Assembly (NCBI GenBank): GCA_035286745.1
Contig: DATECU010000207.1
Coordinates: 1 to 17,409 of the forward strand
Length of the DNA stretch: 17,409 nucleotides
From: DATECU01 sp035286745
GTDB lineage: Bacteria > Acidobacteriota > Vicinamibacteria > Fen-336
Direction: 5' to 3'
Shown piece after piece: positions 7,201 to 14,593 of the stretch (its first letter is position 1; each line of letters begins with the position of its first letter). The notes below the pieces were generated by a model, which saw only the letters and a list, made by a program, of their open reading frames with translations, ran no database searches and was not told the origin of the DNA. Both the position numbers and the translations under genes were made by a program.

Positions 7201-7292
7201 GGTGAGGGAACGTCCCATCGGTTCGATTCGCCCGACGGGCGTCTCACCTTCACACCGAATATGGGCTGCCTGGGCCGGGCCAGCGACCGCCA

Positions 7293-7958
7293 TCATGCGT
7301 CACCGACGCAGTGGCGTTTGATGGCGCCCCCCCCCCTGGACTCGTGAGGCGCCAAGGCGCGGGCCTCGAGGTCCTGCGTCAGCCCTCGAAGCCGTCTGCG
7401 GAGGAAGGAATCGTAGGGGTGGGCAGTCGGCCGGCCATCGAGGTAGCTGAGGTTGCCGGTGGGTCCGGGGGCCGACCCGTCAGGTAGGCCGTCCACGAAG
7501 ACGCGGAGCTGGCCGCTGGTGAGGCTGCGGGTGACGGCCACGTGACAGGCGCCGTCGGCCAGGTTGCCGGCCCCGCACACCGTGTTCCCGCCGCCGGCTC
7601 CGGCCACTCCAAAGGTGACGCCTCGGTCCATCAGCGAGACGCCGAAATCACCGCAGCCGAGGGCCCCAAAGATGTCGCGGTCGAGGATGATGCTGCCGTT
7701 GATCCAGTCGTCCTCTCCGCCGCTGCACGGGGTGGTCGTGTTGTCGCCCGGGTTCGCCTTCATCCAGAACTCGAGGGTCAAGTCGCCGGCGCCCACGTCC
7801 ACCGGCCGAGCTGGGGCGTCGAGACGGATGACCACCCGATCCAGCGTGGGCGCAGCCACCCCATTCCCATGGAACCGCTGAGAATGAGTGGCCTGGGCCT
7901 GGGCTGGCCCGAAGGTCGCCAGGACGGCAAGAGGCAGAGCGGCGAGGCGCTTGTTCAT
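7293..7958 (-). CDS. Secreted LamG-type lectin-like protein, apparently C-terminally truncated
   Basis: A 221-aa protein with a signal peptide (MNKRLAALPLAVLATFGPAQAQA). It then has a LamG/concanavalin-like sandwich: VVIRLDAPARPVDVGAGDLTLEFWMKA (about 42-68), NGSIILDRDIFGALGCGDFGVSL, DGACHVAVTRSLTSGQLRVFVDG (about 135-157), and NLSYLDGRPTAHPYDSFL. In such domains the next strands normally read like a FLVIGAEKHD segment plus a final edge strand. Here residues 187-221 are instead an arginine-rich, unrelated tail (LRRRLRGLTQDLEAR...). No other frame restores the fold, so the end looks replaced or deleted rather than merely frameshifted. The start at 7958 has GAGGAT upstream. It lies about 100 nt before the HYR protein gene on the same strand and diverges from the propeller receptor gene. 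Confidence 0.72.
   Translation of the reverse strand: MNKRLAALPLAVLATFGPAQAQATHSQRFHGNGVAAPTLDRVVIRLDAPARPVDVGAGDLTLEFWMKANPGDNTTTPCSGGEDDWINGSIILDRDIFGALGCGDFGVSLMDRGVTFGVAGAGGGNTVCGAGNLADGACHVAVTRSLTSGQLRVFVDGLPDGSAPGPTGNLSYLDGRPTAHPYDSFLRRRLRGLTQDLEARALAPHESRGGGAIKRHCVGDA
7327..7336. repeat. Ten-base C/G homopolymer near the LamG gene 3' end
   Basis: A run of ten C on the plus strand (ten G in the coding strand of the LamG-like gene) encodes the RGGG part of its odd tail. It is a possible slippage or assembly-error site. The truncation of the LamG fold lies upstream of it, so a length error here would not by itself explain the lost domain end. Confidence 0.8.
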
Positions 7959-8058
7959 CGCTCGGATCCTCGCAGTCCACACCCCGCGGGCGGCGCGGGC
8001 CGGGCATCGAGTCGCCGCTCGCGCTGATCGAGGAAGAGGGCGCGCGGCCAGCAGGCGG

Positions 8059-8064
8059 TATGAT
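8059..8064 (+). promoter_or_regulatory. Candidate -10 box for the propeller receptor gene
   Basis: TATGAT lies 21 nt before the ATG at 8085, implying a short leader. No clear -35 box and no good Shine-Dalgarno are visible. The 126-nt gap to the divergent LamG gene must hold both promoters. Confidence 0.3.
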
Positions 8065-8084
8065 GGCCTTGTACGCGTGCTGCC

Positions 8085-10610
8085 ATGGTCCACCAGGTCC
8101 TCAGCCGGCCGGTCGCCTGTCTCGCCCTGCTGCTGATGGCGGCTTCGGTTAGGGGACTGGACGTCACCAAGGCGCCCAACCAGTTCGTCCGCGACGTTTG
8201 GCAGGTCACCTCCGGACTGCCCCAGAACACCATCCAGACTCTGGCCCAGGGCGGCGACGGCTACCTGTGGATCGGCACCGAAGAGGGACTGGCCCGCTTC
8301 GATGGGGTGCGGATCCGCGCCTTTGACCGCGCCACTCACCCGGGGATGCCATCGCAGAACATCTGGACCCTGCTCCCCGCCCGTGACGGCCGTGTCCTGG
8401 CCGGTACCTATGGCGGTGGGCTTCTGGTGTTCGACGGCCATGGCTTCAAGGCCATGGGGGAGAAGCAAGGCCTGCCCGGCAGCTCGGTCACCGATCTCGC
8501 CGAAGCACGCGACGGCACCGTCTTCGTGGGCACCGATCGCGGCCTGGCTCGACTGCGTGGCGGTCGCCTCGAGCCGTTCGGGGGCCCGGACCTCGGTACC
8601 ATCAAACGCTTGCTGGTGGGTCGGCAGGGCGAGCTATGGGTCGGCACCGACGCCGGCCTGGTTCGGATCGCGGGCGGCCGGTCTCGAACCTACTCGACCC
8701 GAGACGGCTTGCCCGCCAACGGCATCACCGCGCTATGTCAGGATGCGTCGGGCCGGCTCTGGGTCGGTACCCCCCGAGGCTTGGTCCAGCTCCAGGGCGA
8801 GCGCTTCCACACGCCTAGCGGTAGCGAGGGCCCGGGTGCGGAGTTCGTCTCCGCCCTGGCCACAGACCGAGACGGATCGCTCTGGATCGGCACCGATCGG
8901 GGTTTGGGCCGGCTGTGGCAGGGGCGCTTCGAGCCCCTGACCGACAGCGAGGGGGCCACGGTCAGGCTGGTGACCTCGCTCTTGGAGGACCGAGAGGGCG
9001 ACTTGTGGGTGGGGACACGGGGGCGGGGGCTGGTTCGGCTCAAGCAGGGGGACTTCACCACCTACGGCACCGGCCAGGGCTTGCCGGCTGAGATCGTCGA
9101 CGCCCTCCACGGGGCGGAGGATGGCGGTCTCTGGCTCGGCGGGTACGGAGGTCACCTCTCCCATCTGTCCCCGGCAGGCAAGGTCACGGTGCTGCCCGTG
9201 CATGACGCGCTTGGCGCCACCGGCGTCCGCGCTCTACTCCGGACTCGCGACGGCACGCTGTGGGCCGGGTCGTGGCTGGGGTTGCTCCGCCTCCGAGGTG
9301 GGCGCTTCGAGGAGGTGGGCGCCGATGGGCTCACCAACGTGAGGGCGCTTCTCGAAGACGCGACCGGGGCCCTGTGGATCGGCACCGACAGCGGCGGCCT
9401 TTTCCGCCGCCAGGGTCAGGCGACCAGACACTGGACCACGCAGAACGGTCTGCCCAGCAATCAGATCCGCGCCCTTCACCAGGACCGGCAGGGCCGCCTC
9501 TGGATCGGGACCTACGGCGGTCTGTGCCTCTTCGAGAGCGACCGCTGCACCACCTACGCCACCGGCCAGGGTCTTCCCGGCAACCTGGTGCGCGCGCTCT
9601 ACGAGGACGTCGAGGGCGCCCTGTGGGTCGGCACCTACGGGAATGGGCTGGCGCGCATCAAGGATGGAAGAGTCGCCGCCTGGACCAGCGCCACCGGCCT
9701 GCCCTCCGACATCGCCTATGGCATCGTCGAAGACGATCGCGGGAACCTCTGGGTGAGCTGCAATCGCGGGGTCTATCGCGTGAGCAAGCGAGACCTGGAG
9801 GATTTCGCAGCCGGGCGGATCTCCAGGGTGTCCGCGGTGAGTTATGTGGAGGCCGACGGATTGGCCAGCCGGGAGTGCAACGGCGGCAACCCCTCCGCCT
9901 GGAAGACGTCGGACGGACGCCTCTGGTTCGTCACCATCCGCGGTGCCGTGGTGGTGGACCCGGCTCGGCTGCGCAGTGATCGGCCGGTCCCGCCGGCGCT
10001 GCTCGAGCAACTGCGGGTCGACGGGCAGGAGGTCGCCCTCGGCGCGGCCATCGTTCTGCCGCCGGGCAAGCGGGCCCTGGAGTTCCACTACACCGGGCTG
10101 AGCCTTGCCGACGGGGGCCGGCTGCGCTTCCGCTACCGGCTGGACGGCTTCGATCCCGAGTGGGTCGAGGCGGCCGACCGGCGGATCGCCTACTACACCG
10201 GTTTGCCTTCGGGCCGATACCGCTTCGAGGTAGCAACCTCCTTCGAAGGCGAGCCCTGGAGCGCCAAGACCGCCACCCTGGCCCTGACGCTTGAGCCCCG
10301 GCTCTTCGAGACCCGCCTCTTCTATGTGCTGGCCGGCTTGGGCGCCGTCCTGCTGGGCGTGTTCATGCAGCAGAACCGCGTCAGGCGCTCACGCGGCAGG
10401 GAGCGAGAACTCAGAAAGGAGGTCGAGGCCGCTCTCGCCCGCATCAAGGTGCTGTCGGGACTGCTGCCCATCTGCGCCTGGTGCAAGAAGATCCGCGACG
10501 ACCATGGCCGGTGGAATCCGCTCGAGTCCTTCATCCACGATCGCTCCGAAGCCGACTTCACCCATGGGATCTGTCCGGAGTGCCGGGGTCGGATGTCGGA
10601 GCGGCAGTGA
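8085..10610 (+). CDS. Two-component-style double propeller sensor with CxxC tail, no kinase
   Basis: An 841-aa membrane protein built like the sensor half of a hybrid two-component system. Residues 1-24 are a signal peptide. From about residue 36 to 640 there are 14 Reg_prop units with the core LWIGTxxGLxR (for example GYLWIGTEEGLARFDG, GELWVGTDAGLVRIAGG, GRLWIGTYGGLCLFES), enough for two seven-bladed propellers. A Y_Y_Y domain follows (FHYTGLSLAD...FRYRLDGFDPEWVEA...YTGLPSGRYRFEV). Next come one membrane helix at about 745-764 and a short coiled coil at 765-788. The protein ends in a module with C797, C800, C830 and C833 (ICAWCKKIRDDHGRW...HGICPECRGRM). That tail is familiar at the ends of other signalling proteins and may bind zinc. 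Histidine kinase, GGDEF or helix-turn-helix outputs are absent. It probably senses a periplasmic ligand. It diverges from the LamG gene, suggesting a link to the secreted proteins. Confidence 0.9.
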   Translation: MVHQVLSRPVACLALLLMAASVRGLDVTKAPNQFVRDVWQVTSGLPQNTIQTLAQGGDGYLWIGTEEGLARFDGVRIRAFDRATHPGMPSQNIWTLLPARDGRVLAGTYGGGLLVFDGHGFKAMGEKQGLPGSSVTDLAEARDGTVFVGTDRGLARLRGGRLEPFGGPDLGTIKRLLVGRQGELWVGTDAGLVRIAGGRSRTYSTRDGLPANGITALCQDASGRLWVGTPRGLVQLQGERFHTPSGSEGPGAEFVSALATDRDGSLWIGTDRGLGRLWQGRFEPLTDSEGATVRLVTSLLEDREGDLWVGTRGRGLVRLKQGDFTTYGTGQGLPAEIVDALHGAEDGGLWLGGYGGHLSHLSPAGKVTVLPVHDALGATGVRALLRTRDGTLWAGSWLGLLRLRGGRFEEVGADGLTNVRALLEDATGALWIGTDSGGLFRRQGQATRHWTTQNGLPSNQIRALHQDRQGRLWIGTYGGLCLFESDRCTTYATGQGLPGNLVRALYEDVEGALWVGTYGNGLARIKDGRVAAWTSATGLPSDIAYGIVEDDRGNLWVSCNRGVYRVSKRDLEDFAAGRISRVSAVSYVEADGLASRECNGGNPSAWKTSDGRLWFVTIRGAVVVDPARLRSDRPVPPALLEQLRVDGQEVALGAAIVLPPGKRALEFHYTGLSLADGGRLRFRYRLDGFDPEWVEAADRRIAYYTGLPSGRYRFEVATSFEGEPWSAKTATLALTLEPRLFETRLFYVLAGLGAVLLGVFMQQNRVRRSRGRERELRKEVEAALARIKVLSGLLPICAWCKKIRDDHGRWNPLESFIHDRSEADFTHGICPECRGRMSERQ

Positions 10611-10654
10611 ACCTGGGCGCCACCTGCGGCGCGATCATGGCGGACAGGCGCAGC

Positions 10655-10813
10655 TCACTCCCGATCGGGCGTCTGGGCCGCCTGCCACAGCTCGTCGCAT
10701 TTGGCGCGCACCGAAGGATCGAGGGCGCTGGCCGTCTCACGGGAAAGCGACAGGGCTCGGATCAACTCCAGCAGGTCCGCGAGATCCTTCAGACGGCAGG
10801 CGCGACTCGCGCC
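10655..10813 (-). pseudogene. Coding relic, C-terminal end of an unidentified protein
   Basis: Reading the minus strand in a frame different from the glycosyltransferase that ends at 10789 gives GASRACRLKDLADLLELI, then RALSLSRETASALDPSVRAK, then CDELWQAAQTPDRE and a TGA. The amphipathic leucine pattern and codon-like composition look like a real protein C-terminus, but no start codon or upstream domain is present. From memory, similar tails (DLADV.ELIR...LDP.VR..) end some nucleotidyltransferase-like hypothetical proteins; this is a weak lead. It may be a gene remnant left when the glycosyltransferase region was joined here. The rest of the 178-nt gap holds only a weak inverted repeat (gcgcc/ggcgc near 10620). 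Confidence 0.4.
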
Positions 10814-11988
10814 GAACGATTCGAGGCTTGCAGTGCCTCCAGAAACCCGTTGGTGAGCGACTCTACCCGGTCCCAGCTGTACTCGCGGCGAACGTAGGCC
10901 TGCCCCGAGGCACCCAGGCGCCTGCGGAGATCAGAGCTCCCGAGGAGCAGGCGCAGCGCCTCCGCGAACTCCGAGTACCCCTGGTAGTAGAGGCCGCCGT
11001 CGCTTCTGATGCACTGCCCTTGCAGGACCTTGCATGCCGCGTTCACCAGCACCGGACGGCCCAGGGCCCAGGCCTCTAAGACGATGACCGACAGGCTCTC
11101 GAAGGCCGAGGGCATGATCAGCGTCTCGCATCGCGCCAGCAGGGCGAACTTCTCCGCCTCGCTGAGGTACCCCAGGTGTCGGATCTTCGGATGGCGCGGA
11201 ATCTCGAGGACTGGCTTTCCCACCAGCAGCAGGGGCGGGATCTCCGGCCATTCGTCAGCCAAACGACGATAGAAGGCGAAGAGGCGGTCGGCGCCCTTGT
11301 TGCGGTCGATGCGACCCACGTAGAGCAGATACCGCTCGGGGAGGTCGAAACGGGCGGCCGCCTCGACCTTCTCCCAGCCGTCCGGCAGGTTGACGCCGCT
11401 GCCGACCACCACGTCGGGCAGCGTGCCGTTTCCGCTCACGCTCTGCACCAGCGAGCGCTCCTCGATCGTCAGGTAGATGAGGCCCCGGGGGGCGCGGAAG
11501 AGGCCCGCGAAGATGGGAAGCCGGATGGCCGGATCCTCCTCGGCGGTGGGGACCAGCACCGCGCGATCGGCGACTCGGGGCAGGCCGAAGAAGCTCTGGT
11601 AGTAGCGGTAGGAGTAGAAGATGAAGAAGTCCACCTGCCGCCGGGAGCGGAGCGAGTTGACGAGATCGGGGCTTCGGGGTCCGTTCTCCTTCACCCAATC
11701 CTCTTCGTCCCGAAGGCGGTGGTCGTCGTGAAAGACCAGATCCTGGATGAGAGAGAAGCGTCGCTCGGAGCGAGGCCTGGAGACCGGGTACCGGGTTACC
11801 GGAATGCCATCCACCACGGTGCTCCCGGCCGGGTAGTGGTTCTTCCATTCGATGTAGTCCAGGGCGCAGGTGGTGGCCACCTCGACCTCATGGTGCCGCG
11901 CCAGGCGACTGGCCAGCCAGCGGCAGTGAAGCTCAGAGCCGCCGGCCACCTCCAGGCCGTAGCGCTGGATCACGAAGCAAAGCCGCAC
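10789..11988 (-). CDS. GT4-like glycosyltransferase (second of tandem pair)
   Basis: A 399-aa cytoplasmic glycosyltransferase with GT-B architecture that transfers a sugar from a nucleotide donor, probably onto an exopolysaccharide or O-antigen precursor. The N-terminal domain opens VRLCFVIQRYGLEVAGGSELH, the usual glycine-rich acceptor loop. The C-terminal domain has YLLYVGRIDRNKGADRL (about 220-236), LLLVGKPV and the donor-site E-x7-E (E297 and E305 in PSAFESLSVIVLEAWALGRP). It is clearly paralogous to the upstream gene throughout, for example TTCALDY..W.N.YP, SYRY and LVPTAEED in both. The GTG start at 11988 is chosen because GGAGG sits 9 nt upstream and the paralog begins at the same residue; longer in-frame starts run into the upstream gene. 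The exact sugar and acceptor cannot be told. Confidence 0.92.
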   Translation of the reverse strand: MRLCFVIQRYGLEVAGGSELHCRWLASRLARHHEVEVATTCALDYIEWKNHYPAGSTVVDGIPVTRYPVSRPRSERRFSLIQDLVFHDDHRLRDEEDWVKENGPRSPDLVNSLRSRRQVDFFIFYSYRYYQSFFGLPRVADRAVLVPTAEEDPAIRLPIFAGLFRAPRGLIYLTIEERSLVQSVSGNGTLPDVVVGSGVNLPDGWEKVEAAARFDLPERYLLYVGRIDRNKGADRLFAFYRRLADEWPEIPPLLLVGKPVLEIPRHPKIRHLGYLSEAEKFALLARCETLIMPSAFESLSVIVLEAWALGRPVLVNAACKVLQGQCIRSDGGLYYQGYSEFAEALRLLLGSSDLRRRLGASGQAYVRREYSWDRVESLTNGFLEALQASNRSARVAPAV

Positions 11989-11993
11989 GATGC

Positions 11994-13166
11994 CTAACCT
12001 CCGGCGGCCATCGCCAGCAGGCGCTCGTACTTGTCCATGATCACGTCCCAGGCGTAGTTCGCTTCGAAGTAGGCGCGGCCGGATCGGCCCATGGTGTCGG
12101 CCTCCAGCCGGTGGTCGAGCAGCCAGCACAGGGTCTCCGCGAACTCCTCATGGCTGTTGTAGTAGAGCCCGCCCGAAGCGCGGATCACCTGGCCCCTGAG
12201 CACCGGACAGCGGCCGTTGACCAGCGCCGGCCGGCTCATCTTCCAGGCTTCGAGCAGCACCATCGATAGGCTCTCGAAGGGGCTGGGATGCACCAGCAGC
12301 CGGGCGGCTCCCATGGCCGAGAGCTTCTCGGTGTCCGACAAGACGCCCAAGTGGATGATGTTGGGGTGGTGTGGAATCGGGAGAACCGGCTTGCCCACCA
12401 GCACCAAGTCCAGGTGGCGATCCTCTTCCTGCATGAAGCGCAGGAAGTCGTCGAAGAGACGAGAGCAGCCCTTCTCGTGTTCGATGCGGCCCACGTAGAG
12501 GATGAAGTCGCCCAACAGGTCGAGGCGCCTCCTGATGTCGGCAACCTCCACCACCGGCTCGTCCTCGATTCCCACCCCCACCACCTCGCCCGGCAGATCC
12601 GAGGCCCCCGACGCGCGCAGCAGCAGCTCGCGCTCTTCGACCGAGTTGAAGGCGTAGGCGGCGGGCTTCAGGAAGAAGGGCTTGAACAGCTCAAGCCTAA
12701 CGGTGCCGTCCTCCTCGGCGGTGGGCACCAGGATGCTCTTCTGGGGGGCCAGCTGGAGGCCATGGAAGGTGGTCCAGTAGCGGTAGGAGAAGAAGATGAG
12801 GGCCTGGTAGTCGCGCTGGTGGTCCCGCAGGTGCTTGAGCAGGCCGGGGGTGACCGGGCCGTGCTCCTCCATCCAGCGCCGCTCCTCTGCCTCGCTGTGC
12901 TCGGAGAGGTGGACCTTGGACGAGAGCTGGTCGAAGCCCTCGGCCGTGCGCAGCCGGGCTGTGGGGAAGCGACGCACCGGGACACCGGCCAACTCGGTCA
13001 CACCCTCCGGGTAGCGGTTTTCCCAGTTGAGGTAGTCGAGGGCACAAGTGGTGAGCACCTCCACCTGGTGCCTCTGTGCCAAACGCTGGGCGATCCAGCG
13101 AGCGTGCAGCTCGGCGCCGCCCACCACCTCCTCGCCGTAGCGCTGGACGACGATGCCGATCCTCAT
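11994..13166 (-). CDS. GT4-like glycosyltransferase (first of tandem pair)
   Basis: A 390-aa GT-B glycosyltransferase. It opens MRIGIVVQRYGEEVVGGAELHARW, with the acceptor-side glycine-rich loop. The linker into the donor domain reads FILYVGRIEHEKGCSRLFDDFL (about 221-242), followed by LVLVGKPVLPIPHHPNI and the donor-binding E-x7-E (E298 and E306 in PSPFESLSMVLLEAWKMSRP). Length and motif order are normal for GT4. Its ATG overlaps the stop of the preceding small gene as ATGA, so translation is coupled. The gene that follows is its paralog, 5 nt downstream. The pair probably adds two successive, related sugars in surface polysaccharide assembly. This is an inference from duplication and operon context, since no polymerase, flippase or sugar-synthesis gene is in the window. 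Confidence 0.93.
   Translation of the reverse strand: MRIGIVVQRYGEEVVGGAELHARWIAQRLAQRHQVEVLTTCALDYLNWENRYPEGVTELAGVPVRRFPTARLRTAEGFDQLSSKVHLSEHSEAEERRWMEEHGPVTPGLLKHLRDHQRDYQALIFFSYRYWTTFHGLQLAPQKSILVPTAEEDGTVRLELFKPFFLKPAAYAFNSVEERELLLRASGASDLPGEVVGVGIEDEPVVEVADIRRRLDLLGDFILYVGRIEHEKGCSRLFDDFLRFMQEEDRHLDLVLVGKPVLPIPHHPNIIHLGVLSDTEKLSAMGAARLLVHPSPFESLSMVLLEAWKMSRPALVNGRCPVLRGQVIRASGGLYYNSHEEFAETLCWLLDHRLEADTMGRSGRAYFEANYAWDVIMDKYERLLAMAAGG
11998..12002 (-). promoter_or_regulatory. Shine-Dalgarno inside the upstream gene that sets the GTG start
   Basis: GGAGG is formed by the last codons (Gly-Gly) of the upstream glycosyltransferase, 9 nt before the GTG at 11988. It supports the GTG start and coupled translation of the two genes. 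Confidence 0.7.
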
Positions 13167-13621
13167 CGGGGTTCGCTTGGGGCTCTTTCCGCCGCTTCGA
13201 CCCGGTGCCGCAGGGATTGGATCTCAAGCTCCAGGCGCGCCGTCTCCCGGATGTTGTCGTGGAGCAGATGGGCGAGGTAGAGGTTGAGCTGGGCCTGTCG
13301 GTTCAGCAGGTGATCGGTGTAGAGCCGAACGAAGGGCCGGACCAGCATCTTGGCCAGGATCAGAATCCTGGCCGGCAAGCCGCTGCGGGCGGTCAGGATA
13401 CGGTAGTCGACGCTGATGTTCCAATCATGGCTCGGACCCAAGAGGCGCGCCAGCAGCTTCTCGTCGATCATGGCCCCTTCGGCGGAGCCACGCACTCGGC
13501 GAGCCGCCAGCTCCTCCACGTCCTCGTCGGTGTAGAGGCCGCGCTGGCGTTTCTGCTGAATGCTCTCGCGGATCTCTTTCATGATCCGCACCACGTCCAC
13601 CGGCTCGAATGGCTCTTCCAT
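13163..13621 (-). CDS. Small protein leading the glycosyltransferase operon
   Basis: A 152-aa protein, first gene of the glycosyltransferase operon. It starts MEEPFEPVDVVRIMKEIRESIQQKRQRGLYTDED. It continues with VEELAARRVRG and a mildly hydrophobic basic stretch (LPARILILAKMLVRPFVRLYTDHLL). It ends in a likely coiled coil (LLHDNIRETARLELEIQSLRHRVEAAE). This layout resembles the N-terminal extension fused to some methyltransferases and glycosyltransferases in polysaccharide clusters, here as a free-standing protein. It may anchor or scaffold the two enzymes at the membrane; that is inference. The ATG at 13621 has GAGGA at about 6 nt. Longer in-frame starts would overlap the divergent promoter and the neighbouring gene. 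Its TGA overlaps the next ATG by four bases. Confidence 0.82.
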   Translation of the reverse strand: MEEPFEPVDVVRIMKEIRESIQQKRQRGLYTDEDVEELAARRVRGSAEGAMIDEKLLARLLGPSHDWNISVDYRILTARSGLPARILILAKMLVRPFVRLYTDHLLNRQAQLNLYLAHLLHDNIRETARLELEIQSLRHRVEAAERAPSEPR

Positions 13622-13640
13622 GCTCGTCCTCGGAGCCTGG

Positions 13641-13690
13641 ATTCTATGCGAGGTCGCGGGAGGCATGGACGCTCGCTCCCGGGCTAGAAT
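13641..13690. promoter_or_regulatory. Divergent promoter region with two TAGAAT boxes
   Basis: In the 93-nt gap between divergent genes, TAGAAT occurs once per strand: at 13641-13646 (minus, toward the glycosyltransferase operon) and at 13685-13690 (plus, toward the solute-binding protein). Both are placed sensibly upstream of their starts. No strong -35 boxes are visible. Confidence 0.35.
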
Positions 13691-13714
13691 GATCGGCGGG
13701 GGCGCGGAGGGACC

Positions 13715-14524
13715 ATGCTGGAGCGGAGAGGCGTTGGGGCGGCGGCGTTGGCACTCCTGGCCCTGGCAGGCAGCCAGGCGAGCGGCGCGGACCTTCCGGA
13801 CATCAAGCAGCAGGGCACGATTCGGATCCTGACCGTCAACGAGGGTCCGGAGCCGAGGTTCATCTCCATGCAGGCGGGACCGCAGCGGGGCTTCGACCGC
13901 GAGATCCTCGAGGGCTTCGCCCGGGCCCACTCCCTGCGCATCGACTTCGTCTTCCTGCCGAGTTGGGAAGGCCTGATCCCCCGCCTGTTGGCGGGCGACG
14001 GGGACATGATCGCCGGCCGCGTGACCTCAACCACGGAAAGACGCAAGGTGATCGACTTCACGAACGAGGTGTTCCCCACCCGGATCGTGATCGTGACCCG
14101 TAAGCCACAGCCTCCCGTCGGTACTCGCGAGGAACTCCTGGCCCAGCGGATCGCCACCATCAAGGGCACCGCCATGATCGAGGCGCTGACCGCAGCCGGG
14201 GTCCCGGCCGCCAAGATCGACGACTCCTTCCGCCCCGGAGAGCTGCCCGGCGCCCTGCGCGCGCGGCAAGGGCTGGTGGTGGCCTGGGCCGTGGAGGCCG
14301 CCATGGTCGCCCAACTCAAGGACCCCGATCTGGAGCTGGGGCTCTTCCTCTCGCCTCCGGAGAGCCTCGCCTACGGCGTGAGGCGCGGTAGTCCCCGATT
14401 GCTGGCCGCGCTCAACGACCACCTGGGGACGCTCCGCAGAAGCGGCACCTGGAATCGTTTGGTGGTCCAGTACTTCGGACAGAAGGCTCCCGAGATCCTG
14501 GCCAAGGCACGAGAGGGCAAGTAG
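13715..14524 (+). CDS. Periplasmic solute-binding protein, family 3 (orphan)
   Basis: A 269-aa exported protein with a signal peptide (ALALLALAGSQASGA, cut near residue 25; no lipobox). A bilobed SBP_bac_3 domain spans about 32-258. Characteristic pieces are GTIRILTVNEGPEP, RGFDREILEGFARAHSLRI, the hinge-side WEGLIPRLLAGDGDMIAGRV, and TSTTERRKVIDFTNEVFPTRIVIV. The fold also serves as the sensor part of MltF-type lytic transglycosylases, which these residues resemble. The protein here ends without a transglycosylase domain. No permease or ATPase gene is adjacent, so it may feed a transporter encoded elsewhere or act as a ligand sensor. The start has GGAGGG shortly before the ATG. The ligand is unknown. 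Confidence 0.88.
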   Translation: MLERRGVGAAALALLALAGSQASGADLPDIKQQGTIRILTVNEGPEPRFISMQAGPQRGFDREILEGFARAHSLRIDFVFLPSWEGLIPRLLAGDGDMIAGRVTSTTERRKVIDFTNEVFPTRIVIVTRKPQPPVGTREELLAQRIATIKGTAMIEALTAAGVPAAKIDDSFRPGELPGALRARQGLVVAWAVEAAMVAQLKDPDLELGLFLSPPESLAYGVRRGSPRLLAALNDHLGTLRRSGTWNRLVVQYFGQKAPEILAKAREGK

Positions 14525-14530
14525 CCCTTC

Positions 14531-14545
14531 GAAAGCGGCGCTTTC
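14531..14545 (+). terminator. Weak candidate terminator after the solute-binding protein
   Basis: gaaagc-ggc-gctttc is a 6-bp stem with a 3-nt loop, 6 nt after the stop codon and between convergent genes. It lacks a U-tract and the stem is short. Confidence 0.3.
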
Positions 14546-14593
14546 TCGCGTCCTACGCCGGCCCGCCCACGCTCGTCCCTGCTGCTCGTCCGG

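Noticed and set aside
7189..7296. Longer N-terminus for the HYR protein from 7296
   Set aside because: The extra 36 residues precede a perfect Shine-Dalgarno and a signal peptide, and they almost touch the LamG gene end.
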